Shown: positions 1 to 13,300 of the stretch, piece by piece
Position numbering within the stretch: position 1 is the stretch's first letter
How the letters are laid out: every line of letters starts with the position of its first letter
Source: Saccoglossus kowalevskii
Lineage: Eukaryota > Hemichordata > Enteropneusta > Harrimaniidae
Length of the DNA: 30,849 bases
Assembly: GCF_000003605.2 (NCBI RefSeq)
Contig: NW_003156734.1
Span: 68,014-98,862, forward strand
Direction of reading: 5' to 3'
Position numbers and translations under genes: made by a program
The notes under the pieces: generated by a model
Database searches by the model: none
What the model saw: only the letters and a program-made list of their open reading frames with translations
What the model was told of the DNA's origin: nothing

Positions 1-1443
<1,443 letters not shown>

Positions 1444-1752
1444 TTAAAAGTAACAAGTTCTTGTGAATTTTCAATTTAAAAAACATATACAAAGTTTAAT
1501 CATGAACGGTCAGAGATGTGGCATTAGAACAGCCTGCAATGAACCAAAATGGCCATTACAACCATGCCCATTTAGAATCTAGATTAAATATCAAATAAGA
1601 ATTTAGGATTGATACACACGAACAATGTACTGATATGATCTTTTTTTTTTTGCATGGCAAAATGAGATTAAAAGTCCTTATGCAATAATGTTACACAATA
1701 AAATCAATCATGTACTATATTAATTTCAATGTTTGTTGCAGAATAATATAAA

Positions 1753-3041
1753 ACAAGTCATTGAAAATGACACAGTCCCCGTTAAATTTTTAAAAGTTCT
1801 CTTTGTGCTCGTCATATTAAAGCGGAGGGGTTGTTGCAAGCGTGTCTTTGAAACTTGAGTTCGAAGTGGCACATACAACAGATTGTATATTTACATCAAA
1901 ACATGTGTTCGGTTTAGTAGTAATATGGCCAAAAATAAAAACAGCCGTTATTCGGCCATCTTTGATCTGATTATGAAACACACTGATATCTATGATGTAT
2001 GTGCCAAATACGAATGAAAATTACATTACATAAATTGTGCAAATATAGTAGTAAAGCCAAAAAATCAGATGGCTGTCAATCGGCCATCCTTGACCAGATT
2101 TTGAAACAAATTGTCATGGACATGCATTCTAACATGTATAAAGTACATGTATGTGCCAAATTTGAATGAAAACTGACACAGCATGTCCAAGATACCGCAT
2201 AAAAAAAAAAAGATGCCAGCCAGTCGACCATCTTTGATCCAATTGCGAAATAAATCGTCATGGACATGTATCCTAACATGTATAATCTATGTACAAGTTT
2301 GAATGACAACTGACAAAGCATGTCCAAAATACAACATTTAAAAAAAAACAAGATGGCTGCCAGTCGACCATTTTGAATCAAATTGCTAAACCACTGCATG
2401 TGCATATGTCCCACATAAGGTACTAGGCACATGCAAAGAATGAACAGAATCGGTCCACAGGATTATGAAATATGACGCTGGACAGACTGACGCACGGACG
2501 GACGGACACACGGAAGGACGGACGGACGGACACACGGACGGACGGACGGACGGACACACGGACGGACGGACGAACGGACGGACACACGGACGGACGGATG
2601 GACAGACTCAGGAACTCACGAACGGTCAGGGACATGTATCCTAACATGTATGATCTATGTACTAAATTTGAATGAAAACTGACAAAGCATGTCCAAAATA
2701 CAACATTTTCAAAAAACAAGACGGCTGCCATCTTTGATCCAATTGTGAAATAAATCGTCATGGACATGTATCCTAACTTGTTTAATCTAAGTACCAAGTT
2801 TGAATGACAACTGACAAAGCATGTCCAAAATACAACATTTTCTAAAAAAAAGATGGCTGCCAGTTGGCCATTTTGAATCGAATTGCTAAACCACTGCATG
2901 CGCATATGTCCCACATAAAGTACTAGGCACATGCAAAGAATGAACGGAATCGGTCCAAGGGATTCTGAGATACGATTCCGGACGAACGCACGGACGGACA
3001 GAGACCGAATTATAAGTCCCCTTCGTCCGAACGGGGACTAA
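1753..3041 (+). mobile_element. Hairpin-ended element, copy A (1.29 kb)
   Basis: It starts with ACAAGTCATTGAAAATGACA followed by AGTCCCCGTT. It ends with a hairpin (AGTCCCC at 3015-3021 pairing with GGGGACT at 3033-3039) closed by CTAA. The interior has modules of roughly 140 bp repeating TCATGGACATG, ATGGCTGCCAG and GGCCAT. A terminal-like module (GAATGAAC.GAATCGGTCC) occurs twice, about 501 bp apart, with a GGAC array after the first, so this copy is internally duplicated compared with copy B. Long minus-strand open frames here are translations of the repeats. No transposase was recognised, so it is probably non-autonomous. Confidence 0.85.
2490..2605. repeat. GGAC/ACAC-rich microsatellite
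   Basis: Runs of GGAC alternate with ACAC inside copy A. Both strands stay open through it, giving low-complexity frames (for example repeated PSVR on the minus strand) that should not be called genes. Confidence 0.95.
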
Positions 3042-5577
3042 TTAATTGCATGAAATTTCCCAATATATTGAAAACTACATAAATAATGGTAGGATTATCA
3101 AAGAAAACAATTTTAAGTGATATTTCATCATTATCTTAAAATATATACATAGAACACATACCCCAAAATTGAACTTGGCTGAGATACCAAAAAGGTTAAT
3201 ATAATATCCATGCAAGTTTAACGCAAGAGGGTCGTCACCTGCGCATGCACAAGAATTGAGTCCCAAGCGATGATAACACACGCTAAAAATGCAGAGGCTC
3301 ATGGGTAGACGCTTATTTGTAAACAATGACACGCTATGGCCATCTGATGCATGCACAGGTGACGACTCCCTCGCTCGAGGTGACGACTCCCTCGCTCAAG
3401 GTGACGACTCCCTCGCTCAAGGTGACGACTCCCTCGCTTTAAAAAAGATTGGATAAAAATTGTTTGAGTTGACAACAATTCTAGACATTTTCCTCTCATA
3501 TACCTTACCCTTCACATATAAACAAGGTAAAAATGTGATAATTTACCTGCAGCTTGCAAGGATGTTATACAGTATATCATATTCTTGTCAGCTGAATGTC
3601 AATTTTGTGACATGCTCGAACAAAATAAACATGTGACACTGAAACCAGGGCTTGAATTTTACAAAGGCATCAAAGGCCCTTGCCTCCTTGGACCATTTTA
3701 TAAATTGTGGTTTTGGAAATAAATACCCTAGCAACTCAGAAGTTCGAGCCCTGTGAAACCACAAATGGACTTTATTTGGCAGACTAACATCTTCAGACAG
3801 GACTTAGCTTGGTTAAGCTTTTCTAGTATTAATTAAGTAGTGCCAGAGGTACATTACTTGGGGTTTGCAACGCGCATAGTACTGTATGGTGGCATAATGT
3901 CAGGATCCCATTCATGTCATTTCGTAGATAGCGAGACTGATGCTACGACCTTCTGACATAAAATAGGCGGTTTGTAATAATCAATAAAACATGTTCTAAC
4001 AACTACTCGAAAACCAAGAAGAACAATCTAATGTTCTAAATTATTGACGTTGCGATAGCACCCTCTTGTGGCGATATCTCTGGATCCTGACTTTCAAAGC
4101 GAAAGTATACGTAGTTTTCGTTGTGCATATTCGATGCAAGTTTTCCAAAGTTATTTTAGTCTGACCCCGGAATAGAGGTATGCATAAGTAAATATTCATG
4201 TTTCTACATCATTCAATGCCAATTTGGGCTTAATTTTGATTTCAGTTGACTTCATATTTCCATTTATTCTGAGCCAGTTCATGCACTTTGAAGTAGCGGT
4301 CGCAACATTCTATATTAGAACACGAGATGTTGTTTATATTGTTGGACATCAAATACTTGTAATAATTCTATTTTTTAAACTCCATGTAACACAATTTGTT
4401 AAGAAGTATGTGATATATATTTATCGTCGCACTTGCCTAATGCAGTGAGTTTTAAAACTTGAGTTTTTTACAAGCGAGATCTTACTTTTGACGTGTATGT
4501 ATATCGAGGCGCCGTTATGTGATTATATAACGGAAACGTTTGTACTGCATTGAATTTATTTCGCAATATTTTATTGAATTTTTAGTGAGTTTATTTTGTG
4601 TTGTATTTCTGATTTATTACAGTTTTACGTGAATTAATGAATAAAACGATTATTGGCAATCTACCCCTGAACGATGTTGCTAATATATACTATTCGCCAC
4701 ACATGTATTACCACATTCATAGTGAAAAAATATAATACATCGAAAATGTACAGGAAATATAGTTATCGTAATCCGTCATATCGTGATCCACCTGGACATC
4801 CCAGTATCCTAGCCTCGAGCATGCGCATTCGCATTTTTCTGAGTCGGAACGCTTATGCAAGAGCGAGATTGAAAGGGGATTTTGGTATCATGTCACCGTA
4901 GTTGCAAAACCCAAGTAATGTATCTCTGGTAGTGCACAATGTCCATGATTTCATTTCATTGTTGACACATTCATTTTATCTACGTTATACTTGTGTTAAC
5001 TACATTATTTTTTCTAATTTTGCTTTAGTTATAAATGTGCTTTTTTTTCTCCAGTTTTTACATTCATGGAGAATTTATCCCAATACCCCTCAACCATAGA
5101 GGTAACTCTGGCCGAGTTCGGCGGTCACCAATTTTACTACTAGTAATGTCACTTCCGGGTCACTTCCCACAGTACGACCTCGAAAGGGGGCCAAACACTT
5201 TCAAATAAATCGTCTACTAATGGAATGGCATTATTTATAGAGAAACTCACCAAATGCAGTATTTTTTCTCGAATGACTCGCACATTTTTCCAAAATCTTT
5301 CAGTTAACCATCACCAATGCCAGTATACATGTATATATTGTTTAGCAGGAAGACATGTTTCCACCTCTCTCTTGACAGACTGTGAGGGCGATCACTTCTA
5401 AATACACTTCCGGTTCCACGCAGACAGGTCGTTTTCCCCAGCTGGCGTCACTGGCTGCCGGTGTCTGCTATATTGTTACATGCATCGCAAGGGGACAGTG
5501 TGGTGCTCAAGTATTTTCGTATTTGGACTGTCTAATCACTACATAAGACAGGACCCAAATCATCACGGTGTTAGATT
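3042..5577. other. Spacer between divergent PIGA and CANT1, probably holding both 5' ends
   Basis: Apart from the 21-bp array, I see no gene with family support. The missing PIGA start exon should lie on the minus strand here or within copy A. I looked for a short open frame ending in a phase-2 donor and found none convincing. Bases 5100-5577 are richer in CpG and GC than the surroundings and lead straight into the CANT1 start, so they are the likely CANT1 promoter and 5' UTR. Confidence 0.5.
3358..3438. repeat. 21-bp tandem repeat, four copies, with an inverted flank
   Basis: GGTGACGACTCCCTCGCTC repeats every 21 bp, with G/A variation at the unit ends. About 110 bp to the left, GGGTCGTCACCTG (near 3228) is a near match to the reverse complement of the same motif. 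GCATGCAC appears beside both. Confidence 0.93.
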
Positions 5578-6169
5578 ATGTTGAACGGTTCGTCGTCGTC
5601 TCCCAAAACAGTCGCCATGGGGCAAAATATTCAGGTACGACCACGTTTAGTTCTTGCCGCTATCGTGACATTAGCCGTTTTCGTTTTATTCGTAATTCTT
5701 CGATCGTGTAGTTCTGAACAAAATGCATCGCGTGACAACTTGTCGTCAGTGCCGTCTTCAAGCCTTGTCATGAAACTTCAGCAGAAAAACAAGTACAACT
5801 CGACGTACCCAATGTCAAATCCCGAACAGACAGCCAGTGGCATCAGATTTCGAATTGGGGTCATTTCTGATTTAGACGAGGCGTCAAAGGTTGAGGATAA
5901 AGACAATATGTGGAAGAGTTATTTTAAAAAGGGTTATCTTACGATAAATAGTCAACTTGATCAAGTTCTTGTTGAATGGGACAGCGATGTTACTGTGCTG
6001 ACGTCGACCTTGTCACAGGGCGGACGTGGCATGGAGTTGTCAGAATTACAAGTTTTCAATGGTAAATTGTACAGTGTTGATGACCGGACTGGTGTTATAT
6101 ACCTCATCGAAGGAGATAAAGCAATAGCCTGGGCAATAATGCCTGATGGCGATGGCAAAGTTGCAAAAG
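5578..6169 (+). CDS. CANT1: CANT1 exon 1
   Basis: It encodes residues 1-197 and the first base of Gly198, with donor AAAAG|GTAAAT. It holds the membrane segment and the first blades of the five-bladed propeller fold known for this family. By family alignment from memory, Ser155-Glu156 occupies the position of the Ca2+ site residues Ser-Asp in the human enzyme. Confidence 0.95.
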
Positions 6170-9100
6170 GTAAATTAAAAAAAAAACAATTTCCATTATG
6201 TAAAGACATCAAGGGATGAACCATTTGAACTCTTGGGGACGGAATTGGCGGGGGGGGGGGGGTAATTTGTAATAAAAATACAGTAATTTTCACTTTCTAT
6301 TAACCTCACTTCAAACCTACTATAGGCACAACAAACCTGTTCCATTAATACATGTATTTATACCGGTAAATACTAAATTTGAATGGCAGTTAGGTTAGGT
6401 TAAAGGGTAAGGTTAAATCCATCCAGTGCATCAATGAACACAGTTTGCAATAACTTCATTTGAAAACATTCAATCACAGTCCCTCTATGGATTGTGTTCC
6501 AAGAATTCTTTATCTGATTTGATGAGCAAAATTCTGCTGATTTAAAAAAAAAATTGCCCACAATTTAACTTCGCATAGAAATGCCATCTTGACCTCTGTT
6601 ATGAGTACATAATATACGATATAGATTTCTCACGGTTAACTCTGCACTGTGGACTAATGATTATTTTCATTGACTTCCTTTGTTATCTTTATGTAAATCA
6701 TTTGAAGTTAGGTAGGAGCATGGAGGTAAAAAAAAGGGGTAGAAGTGTTTATGATGAAAAAATTACCTAAAGGTCACTGTGACCCCCGTTTTGATGATCC
6801 AATTAAAATCGTTACTGCTACATGTATATTTCAACATTTTCCTCCAACTTTGGACATTCACAAATATTCATTTCTAATGACATTATAACAGTAAACTGTC
6901 ATTTACATGGTATTTATCAATCTGTTTAAACTAAGGACTTTGGGCATTTTTTATTTTATAATTTTTTTAAATTTTGAATATGTATTTAATTATTTATTTT
7001 ATTTATTTATTTCAAATTACCATTTAGTTGCAGGTATTTCTCGTTGGCTTTTACGATTACTAAAACTTTAAAAAAACTACCAGCGAAAAAAATAATAAAA
7101 TAAAACAAAATGTATGGGGAAATGTATACAAAAAACCAAACCAAATTTTTTTTTCAGATTTGGTACTTAATAGGATTCCTTGTATACCGGTAGTACTTCA
7201 TCAAAACACTGTAAATCGGTCTGTAAATTTTTGTGATGTGGTGTGTTCACATTTCCAACAAGTCATGCTGAGACTTTCTGTCCAAAAATTTTACGATCTG
7301 CCAAATTAACAGAAATTCAACTCTCACAAAATTAAAGTTGTTTACAGTAATACACATATTTCTCAACATCAGTAATTACAAATCACCATTAAATTGTTAT
7401 CAATGTTTTAATAAATTATATGTGTGTATTGGTATATTAGCATATGCCGGTGTTTTCCATTTGGATGGTATTTAGTTCGGAACCATATGTTTGATGAATG
7501 ATGTGGCAACCTTTTTATGAATGGTACACTTAATCCCCCACACCTTATGGCACCACTATTCACACAATGTGGATTGTGGTAATCTGTACTATTTATAATA
7601 ATGGCAGTGTGTGTGCATTTTGTAGAATACAGAGTCTTCAAAAATCTAACTGTCCATTTCTTTCTATTGAAATGCTGAGTGGATGTCATGCTAATGTATG
7701 TCAGATCTCTCCATAAGCTAGATTATATAAGGTTATTTTCTGTGACTTGACAAATTACAAACATTCCACAAATCAATTGCTCTCTTAACTACTGGTACAT
7801 GTATCTTTAGTTCACGTTTATTTATGAAAAATTGAGTGTACACTGCCATTATGACCACAACTCAGGGGTGGGTACCCAGTAGTAGAACATGTGCAAATAC
7901 CACTTGTGTTCTCTATAGAATATAGATACCAGGTAACTCTGCACATAGCAAATGTACATGTAATCTCTTCATTTTATCAACACCCACAATTAAACAAAAG
8001 TTTGCAAGTGTATTTTGCACAAATTATTTGAATCACCTTCAATATCCCTCTTCCATAACGAAAAGATTGTTGATGTCTGAATCATTCATTGCATGTAGGC
8101 AAGTAATTTTTCATTCTGTGTTAAGCCACAATTTGTAACTGCTTATATATACCGGTAATGCATTTTGCCCACAGACCATATTCCAGTTTTGGACTATGTG
8201 ACAGGGTTTCCCTAAAGTCGCATTTGTTTGTGAATGAACCTCAGTCGGTTGATTTAGCCTTCTCTGTTGACTGTTTTTAATGGTAGAGTTTGAACTCAGG
8301 TTTACCAATCAATGGTATAACCACTATGCTACTGATGGCTGGTTGATCTCACATGTTTTACATTTGAATGTTTTACTTCAGAAGAATATCCATTCCCCGT
8401 AATAATAAAATTACTCTTATTGCAGGCTTCAAGGGTGAATGGATGGCACTGAAAGATCAGATCTTGTACGTTGGTGGACTGGGAAAAGAATGGACAACTA
8501 CTACAGGAGAACTTGTAAATCTGAATCCACAATGGATAAAATTAATCACCCCTGATGGCGGTGTCCATCATCTTGAGTGGGTTGAAAACTATAATATGAT
8601 GAGAAAAAAAGCAGGGTGTGAATGGCCAGGTTAGTGGTTATTTAAACTCAGTATGTAAATATCTTGGATGTAATCGACATTGAGATACCAACCATACCGG
8701 TACTTTGCATATTTTAACAACAAATTTGCATTTTGTTATGAATCAATTGTCATCAGCTTGTTAATTTTTCTATTGATACAAGAGTCACTGATCAGATTAC
8801 TGCTAACAAACTTTTATTTTATTTTATGAAACTTATTAGATGGTGGTTTCACGATATGATAGAAACATTTGTTTCCTTTGATTTAATATACAATGAGTTA
8901 GAACAGATGATATATTTTGTGGTGCAATGTGTCATTTTTTTACATTCTGGCATACCTCATCAATGGAAAACTTTGTTTTATTGATCATTTTCATGAATAA
9001 TGACGTTAAGTTGTCTATTCCAGGCTACATGATTTTTGAGTCTGGAGTATGGAGTGAGATCCACCAACGATGGTTTTTCTTGCCTCGTCGAGCAAGCACT

Positions 9101-9397
9101 GAAAAATATGACGAACTGTCTGATGAGCGGCGTGCAACAAATCTCCTAATATCGTGCAGTGAGGATTTTTCAAACTGTAATGTTCGCAGGATTGGCGCTC
9201 TTATCTTAACGCATGGATTCTCATCATTTAAATTCATTCCTGGAACAAAAGATGCAGTTATCGTAGCTCTCAAGACTGAGGAAGATAAAGGGAAAATCAG
9301 TAGTTACATTCATGTTTTCAATATAAATGGACAGATTATTTTAAAAGAGACTAAAATAGCTGACAGCATGAAATATGAAGGCATTGAATTTATATAA
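5578..9397 (+). CDS. CANT1: CANT1, soluble calcium-activated nucleotidase (apyrase), complete
   Basis: Exons 5578-6169, 8426-8629 and 9024-9397 join in frame to 389 residues plus TAA, close to the roughly 400 of vertebrate CANT1. The enzyme is a Ca2+-dependent nucleoside diphosphatase preferring UDP and GDP. It acts in the ER/Golgi lumen or is secreted, and supports proteoglycan glycosylation. Residues 24-41 form a single hydrophobic segment, a type II anchor or uncleaved signal. NAS at 49 and NST at 74 are possible N-glycosylation sites. Hallmark segments are GRGMELSEL (149-157), [13 protein letters not shown] (160-172), [33 protein letters not shown] and the C-terminal YEGIEFI. An in-frame TAG two codons upstream (5572-5574) supports the start at 5578, with A at -3. 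Met14 in a GCCATGG context is an alternative start. Confidence 0.97.
6170..8425. other. CANT1 intron 1
   Basis: It holds a poly-G run of 13 at 6250-6262, an ATTT microsatellite near 6984-7013 and scattered A/T runs. No exon-like stretch with family support was seen on either strand. Confidence 0.85.
8426..8629 (+). CDS. CANT1: CANT1 exon 2
   Basis: Acceptor ATTGCAG and donor CCAG|GTTAGT are present, and the phases match both neighbours. It encodes residues 199-265, including [15 protein letters not shown], the most conserved block of the family. Glu202 aligns with a Ca2+-site glutamate. Confidence 0.96.
9024..9397 (+). CDS. CANT1: CANT1 exon 3 with stop
   Basis: The acceptor is TATTCCAG. 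The exon encodes residues 267-389 and ends TAA at 9395-9397. Glu271, Ser332 and Glu384 fall where the family has Ca2+-site residues. The C-terminus KYEGIEFI is the family ending, so the protein is complete. Confidence 0.97.
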
Positions 9398-9444
9398 TAA
9401 GTGGCCATGGAGTGGAAATGTTGTATGTATTATACATTCCAATC

Positions 9445-9450
9445 AATAAA
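9445..9450 (+). terminator. CANT1 polyadenylation signal
   Basis: A canonical AATAAA lies 48 bases after the CANT1 stop. The cleavage site is expected some 10-30 bases later. Confidence 0.75.
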
Positions 9451-9670
9451 ATTAAAAACTGTATTCATCTAAAATATTGTACATAATCACACATGGTAAT
9501 GCTTTCTACTGATTGGGGTGAATGGGTGGGTTGGTGTATTTGCTAGACATTTGGTGTGCATCATGCCATTTTTAACACTTCTTAAACAGTTCTTGTCTTT
9601 ATACAAGGAAAAAAACATTACTCCTGGTGAAATATGAAAATTTGTCCGCAGCTTCCAGTTTCAAACGCTT

Positions 9671-9883
9671 ACTGTAAAGGGGGTAATTATTCACTGGGTT
9701 TTAATTTAGCTTATTTCGCTGACTGGAAAATGTGCTAAATTAAAACCCAGTGAATATGTAAAATTTAGCATAGAACACATTACCTAAATGACGAAACCGT
9801 GAATTTAAAACCCACTGAATATGCCTGAAATGGTCAATCAGTGAAATTTAAACCCAGTGAAAATTAATCATTTTACAGTACTT
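9671..9883. mobile_element. MITE-like inverted-repeat element, copy 1
   Basis: The left end TACTGTAAA...TCACTGGGTTT is inverted at the right end as AACCCAGTGAAAATTAATC followed by TTTACAGTA. TA next to both ends fits a TA target duplication. CACTGGGTTT or its complement occurs several times inside. Copy 2 lies about 450 bp away in the same orientation. Confidence 0.75.
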
Positions 9884-10121
9884 AAATTGCAAAAGTGCTT
9901 CTATAGACAAAAAGTAATGTTTTAGTGATTCAATATCTGACAAATATGTCTTTGTTTATATTTTCAGAGACCTCTAAATTAACTTATAGGCATGTAACTT
10001 TGATTGGTAATGCTCTCAACACATTTTCTGTTGACTCCATGTTATTACGGGTACCCATGGAGACTTTCAGCAGACAATAATAAAATACATGTATAAGCAT
10101 GGTTAATATTATGTTTTGCAT

Positions 10122-10319
10122 ACTGTAAAAAATTAATTATTCATTGGATTTTAATTTTGCTTATTTCGCTGACTGGAAAACGCACTAAATTAAAATCCAG
10201 TGAATGTTAAATTTAGCATAGAACACATTATCTAAATGATAAAATTTAAAACCCACTGAACATGCCTGAAATGGTAAATCAGCAAAATTTAAACCCAGTG
10301 AAAATTAGTCATTTTATCA
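10122..10319. mobile_element. MITE-like inverted-repeat element, copy 2
   Basis: It shares the internal blocks CTTATTTCGCTGACTGGAAA, TTTAGCATAGAACACATTA and AACCCACTGAA with copy 1, in the same order. The right terminal repeat is degraded (TTTTATCATA rather than TTTACAGTA). Confidence 0.72.
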
Positions 10320-13300
10320 TATGTAGCTTTTAAATGAACAATTGAATGTCATTTGTTCAGGTGAAACCAGCCATAGTAACAGATGTTTGAACACATTTGC
10401 ATGGCTAATGAGGTAAACCAACCAATCACAACTAGGCAGTTATTGTAGTTGACTTGGGATGTCTTCTAGGCCAACAAATGTCCAAGAAATTTTTAATTAT
10501 CATCAAAGCTGCAAAAATTGACAATATGATGTAAATAATTATGCTAGTTTTTAATTTGTTGTGAAATGTTAAGGATAATGAATAAAAACAATTTTTAATA
10601 CTTTATGTTCTGTAGAACACGATACAAGTGTTAATGTCACTACAAATATGGTGTTTACATTACCATGGTCATAGCACCACGTGTTTCGTACTTGAGACGT
10701 GTGTAATATGAGAAAAAAGCATTGTTTATTAACACAAAATACCTTCTAAAAGCTGCTATGGGCATACCAAAATCAATGAGTAAAGTGTCGGCAGGCAACA
10801 TGTAAAGAGGTATGCAACTATACTGTTCATTACTGTGATGTGTGCTATGTTACAAAAAAAAGTGAACTAAAAATGCAGGGTCATCATACAAAAGATTAAT
10901 ATATTTAATATACATTAATTTATTTTATCATTTTCCTGTAGGAGTATATTTTACAATCACTTATAATTGTTTTTAAGTGTTAATACTGTGACACTTTCTC
11001 CAAACTTGTGCTTGTAACCAATTTTTACATTAAATATTGCTGCATAATATGTACACATACAAAGTATCTCATTGAAGCTTGTGTTGAAAGCTATACAACA
11101 GATTACTGGAAAATATATTCTTCATGTAGACTAGAAATTGAATTAGAATTATTAATTTGATGCAATTCGAATATAAAATGGTGTTTTTTTAGTTTTGTTA
11201 CAGTGAAATACTTAATTTTTGCCGGATTTTACAATGTATTTTTTTTTGCTCGAGTTTCACATTTGATGTATTGGGTGTATGTACTGTAAAATATTGCGAG
11301 AAACTGCATTTTCAGTTGTGGAATTAGCAAAAAAATTATTCATCTGCATATTTGTATATAAATTTTGGGAATAAACATAGTTTATCATCTAGATACACAA
11401 AGTAAGCATCCATGGTGAAAACAACCAACTTTGTGTGTTTAAATTTTTGGTGGCAGTCTGAATAACTTTAGCATTTAGATATTATTCTGCTAACTGGAAT
11501 AAAGGGCGATAGTCGTCGCATGAGATGTATTGCTATTGTATATCCAAAGATGGCCACTTTGACTGTTGCCCAGATCAACTAGTACAAACTGAGACGTTTT
11601 AAGTATTTTTATTAGGAGATTAGAAGGTATCAAAGGAGTCGCAGATAGTAATTACCTTGCCCGTACCATCAAAGATGGAAGGGAAAAGATATATTAAGGG
11701 GAACATTTATGTCCTGCGTCGTCGTTAATCGTTATTGTGTGCACAAGAACTTCATCAAACTTGGTCACCTTATTCATCAGTATAATTATTTAAGTTGATA
11801 GTTAACATGATAGCTATTCATAGATGAAGTTTTTTTTTTTACTTTTAATATAAGGCAGTTCGTATTTGTCTCAGTGAATCATTAATTTTTTACAGACGCC
11901 TGTACAAAATGCTTTTTTGTTGTCTTGCATGTTTTATGAATCTATTCACGTCTAAATGCAGCACTTTTTTCTTGGAGATGAGGCATTTGTTTTTATACTA
12001 AAATATCTGAATACTTTAAATAAAGCTGGAAATTATGTCCCTTAAAATTAGGCACCAATGTTTTTGTAAGATATTTACATCTATCAAGGATATTTGGTAG
12101 ACAGATTCCCACTGTTTCAACCCCAAAAATTCAAAATTATGACAATGCATATTCATATTGAAACAAACTATGCTTTACCTCGCTTACAGTTCTTGTTCTC
12201 ACTTGGGATAATAAAACGGCACTATGACCAATAACAGCCATTGTGGTCGATAATTCTTGACATTTGCTTCCATATTAGGCCAATAGCTGTGAATTAAATA
12301 CTTGCACCAAGTTTTCTGTTCCGAATAGTTGATCATACACCTACAATCATGACATCCTTTCGACTATTGTCAATTTAGCTTTTTTAACGTGATCGTGAAA
12401 ACTAGTGCGACTGCAAAAGAAATCCCGACTGGACGCATTTGCAGGCGACCCCTGGATTATTGGGAAAACCGGAGCAGAATCATTCTGGTGATTATGCTAA
12501 ATAAAGTGCTTGACTAGCGACAACGAATCAGAGTGCAGCTGTACAAGTCGTATCTTATCTATGTTAATGTAGGTGACCTTTCACTTCTGAGGTCCCGACA
12601 TTTAAATAGACTTTTTCAGTAAACATGGAAGAAAGTATCACCTTCACACTTAAGTATCCATCTTTACGATCAAATCTACCTTTAAAAGGTCACATTTACT
12701 TTCTCACACCCACTCATGAATAATTAATAGCAGTCAAATGCCCGCAGATGCGTCCAGTTGGGATTTCTTTAGCTGTCCGTTTAATTTTTGCAATCATGCT
12801 AAAAGAATTAATTATTCCTTTTTTGTAACACAAAAAGGAAGTCCCGACTTTGCCAGTCTACCTTCAGACGAGTGTTGCCATAGATGCAACTTAAGTATCC
12901 GCACGGATCCTCTACAGACATACTCTCACAAGCTTATTTTGGTTCAAAAATGTACACATTACCTAAATTGCATAAAAGTCAACAATTTCAGCTTTTTAAT
13001 TAACTGTCTCAAAAGCAACATTTCAATGAAATTTTGTACATGCTTGAAATTTGATTAGCTTTTTTTTACAAATATGTCCACAACAAAAACAAGATGGCTA
13101 TCAGTCTAGTCAGGACTAAATTGAGTAAAATGTCCAAGTCGATATAGTTTTTGACAGGTTTTCGTGGGTGGTGAGGGTATCTTGTCTTGCAAGAGTGAAA
13201 GAATACAACAACATTTAAAATTATGTTTTTATTTATTGCTCATTGAGCAAATGGTGGCAGTTCAGTTGGCAGCTAATTCAACTGAAATGTAAAAATGTTC

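Noticed and set aside
2472..2675. Plus-strand frame rich in TDGRTDG
   Set aside because: A direct reading of the GGAC/ACAC microsatellite.
2076..2932. Long minus-strand open frames (118 and 169 codons) with repeated MCLV-YVGHM and PSVR segments
   Set aside because: They translate the modules and GGAC array of the repeat family. The same peptide appears at other copies (18298-18588, 25425-25742), and none resembles a transposase.
3299..3499. Minus-strand frame with four RGSRHLE repeats
   Set aside because: It is the 21-bp tandem repeat read as protein (21 is divisible by 3). There is no conserved domain, although a repeat peptide cannot be excluded without transcripts.
12738..13058. 106-codon plus-strand open frame
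   Set aside because: No recognisable domain, signal or splice context in an AT-rich spacer.
13081..13140. Possible decayed fragment of the hairpin family (AACAAGATGGCT... AGTCAGGACTAAA)
   Set aside because: The match is short and lacks the terminal hairpin or flanking modules.
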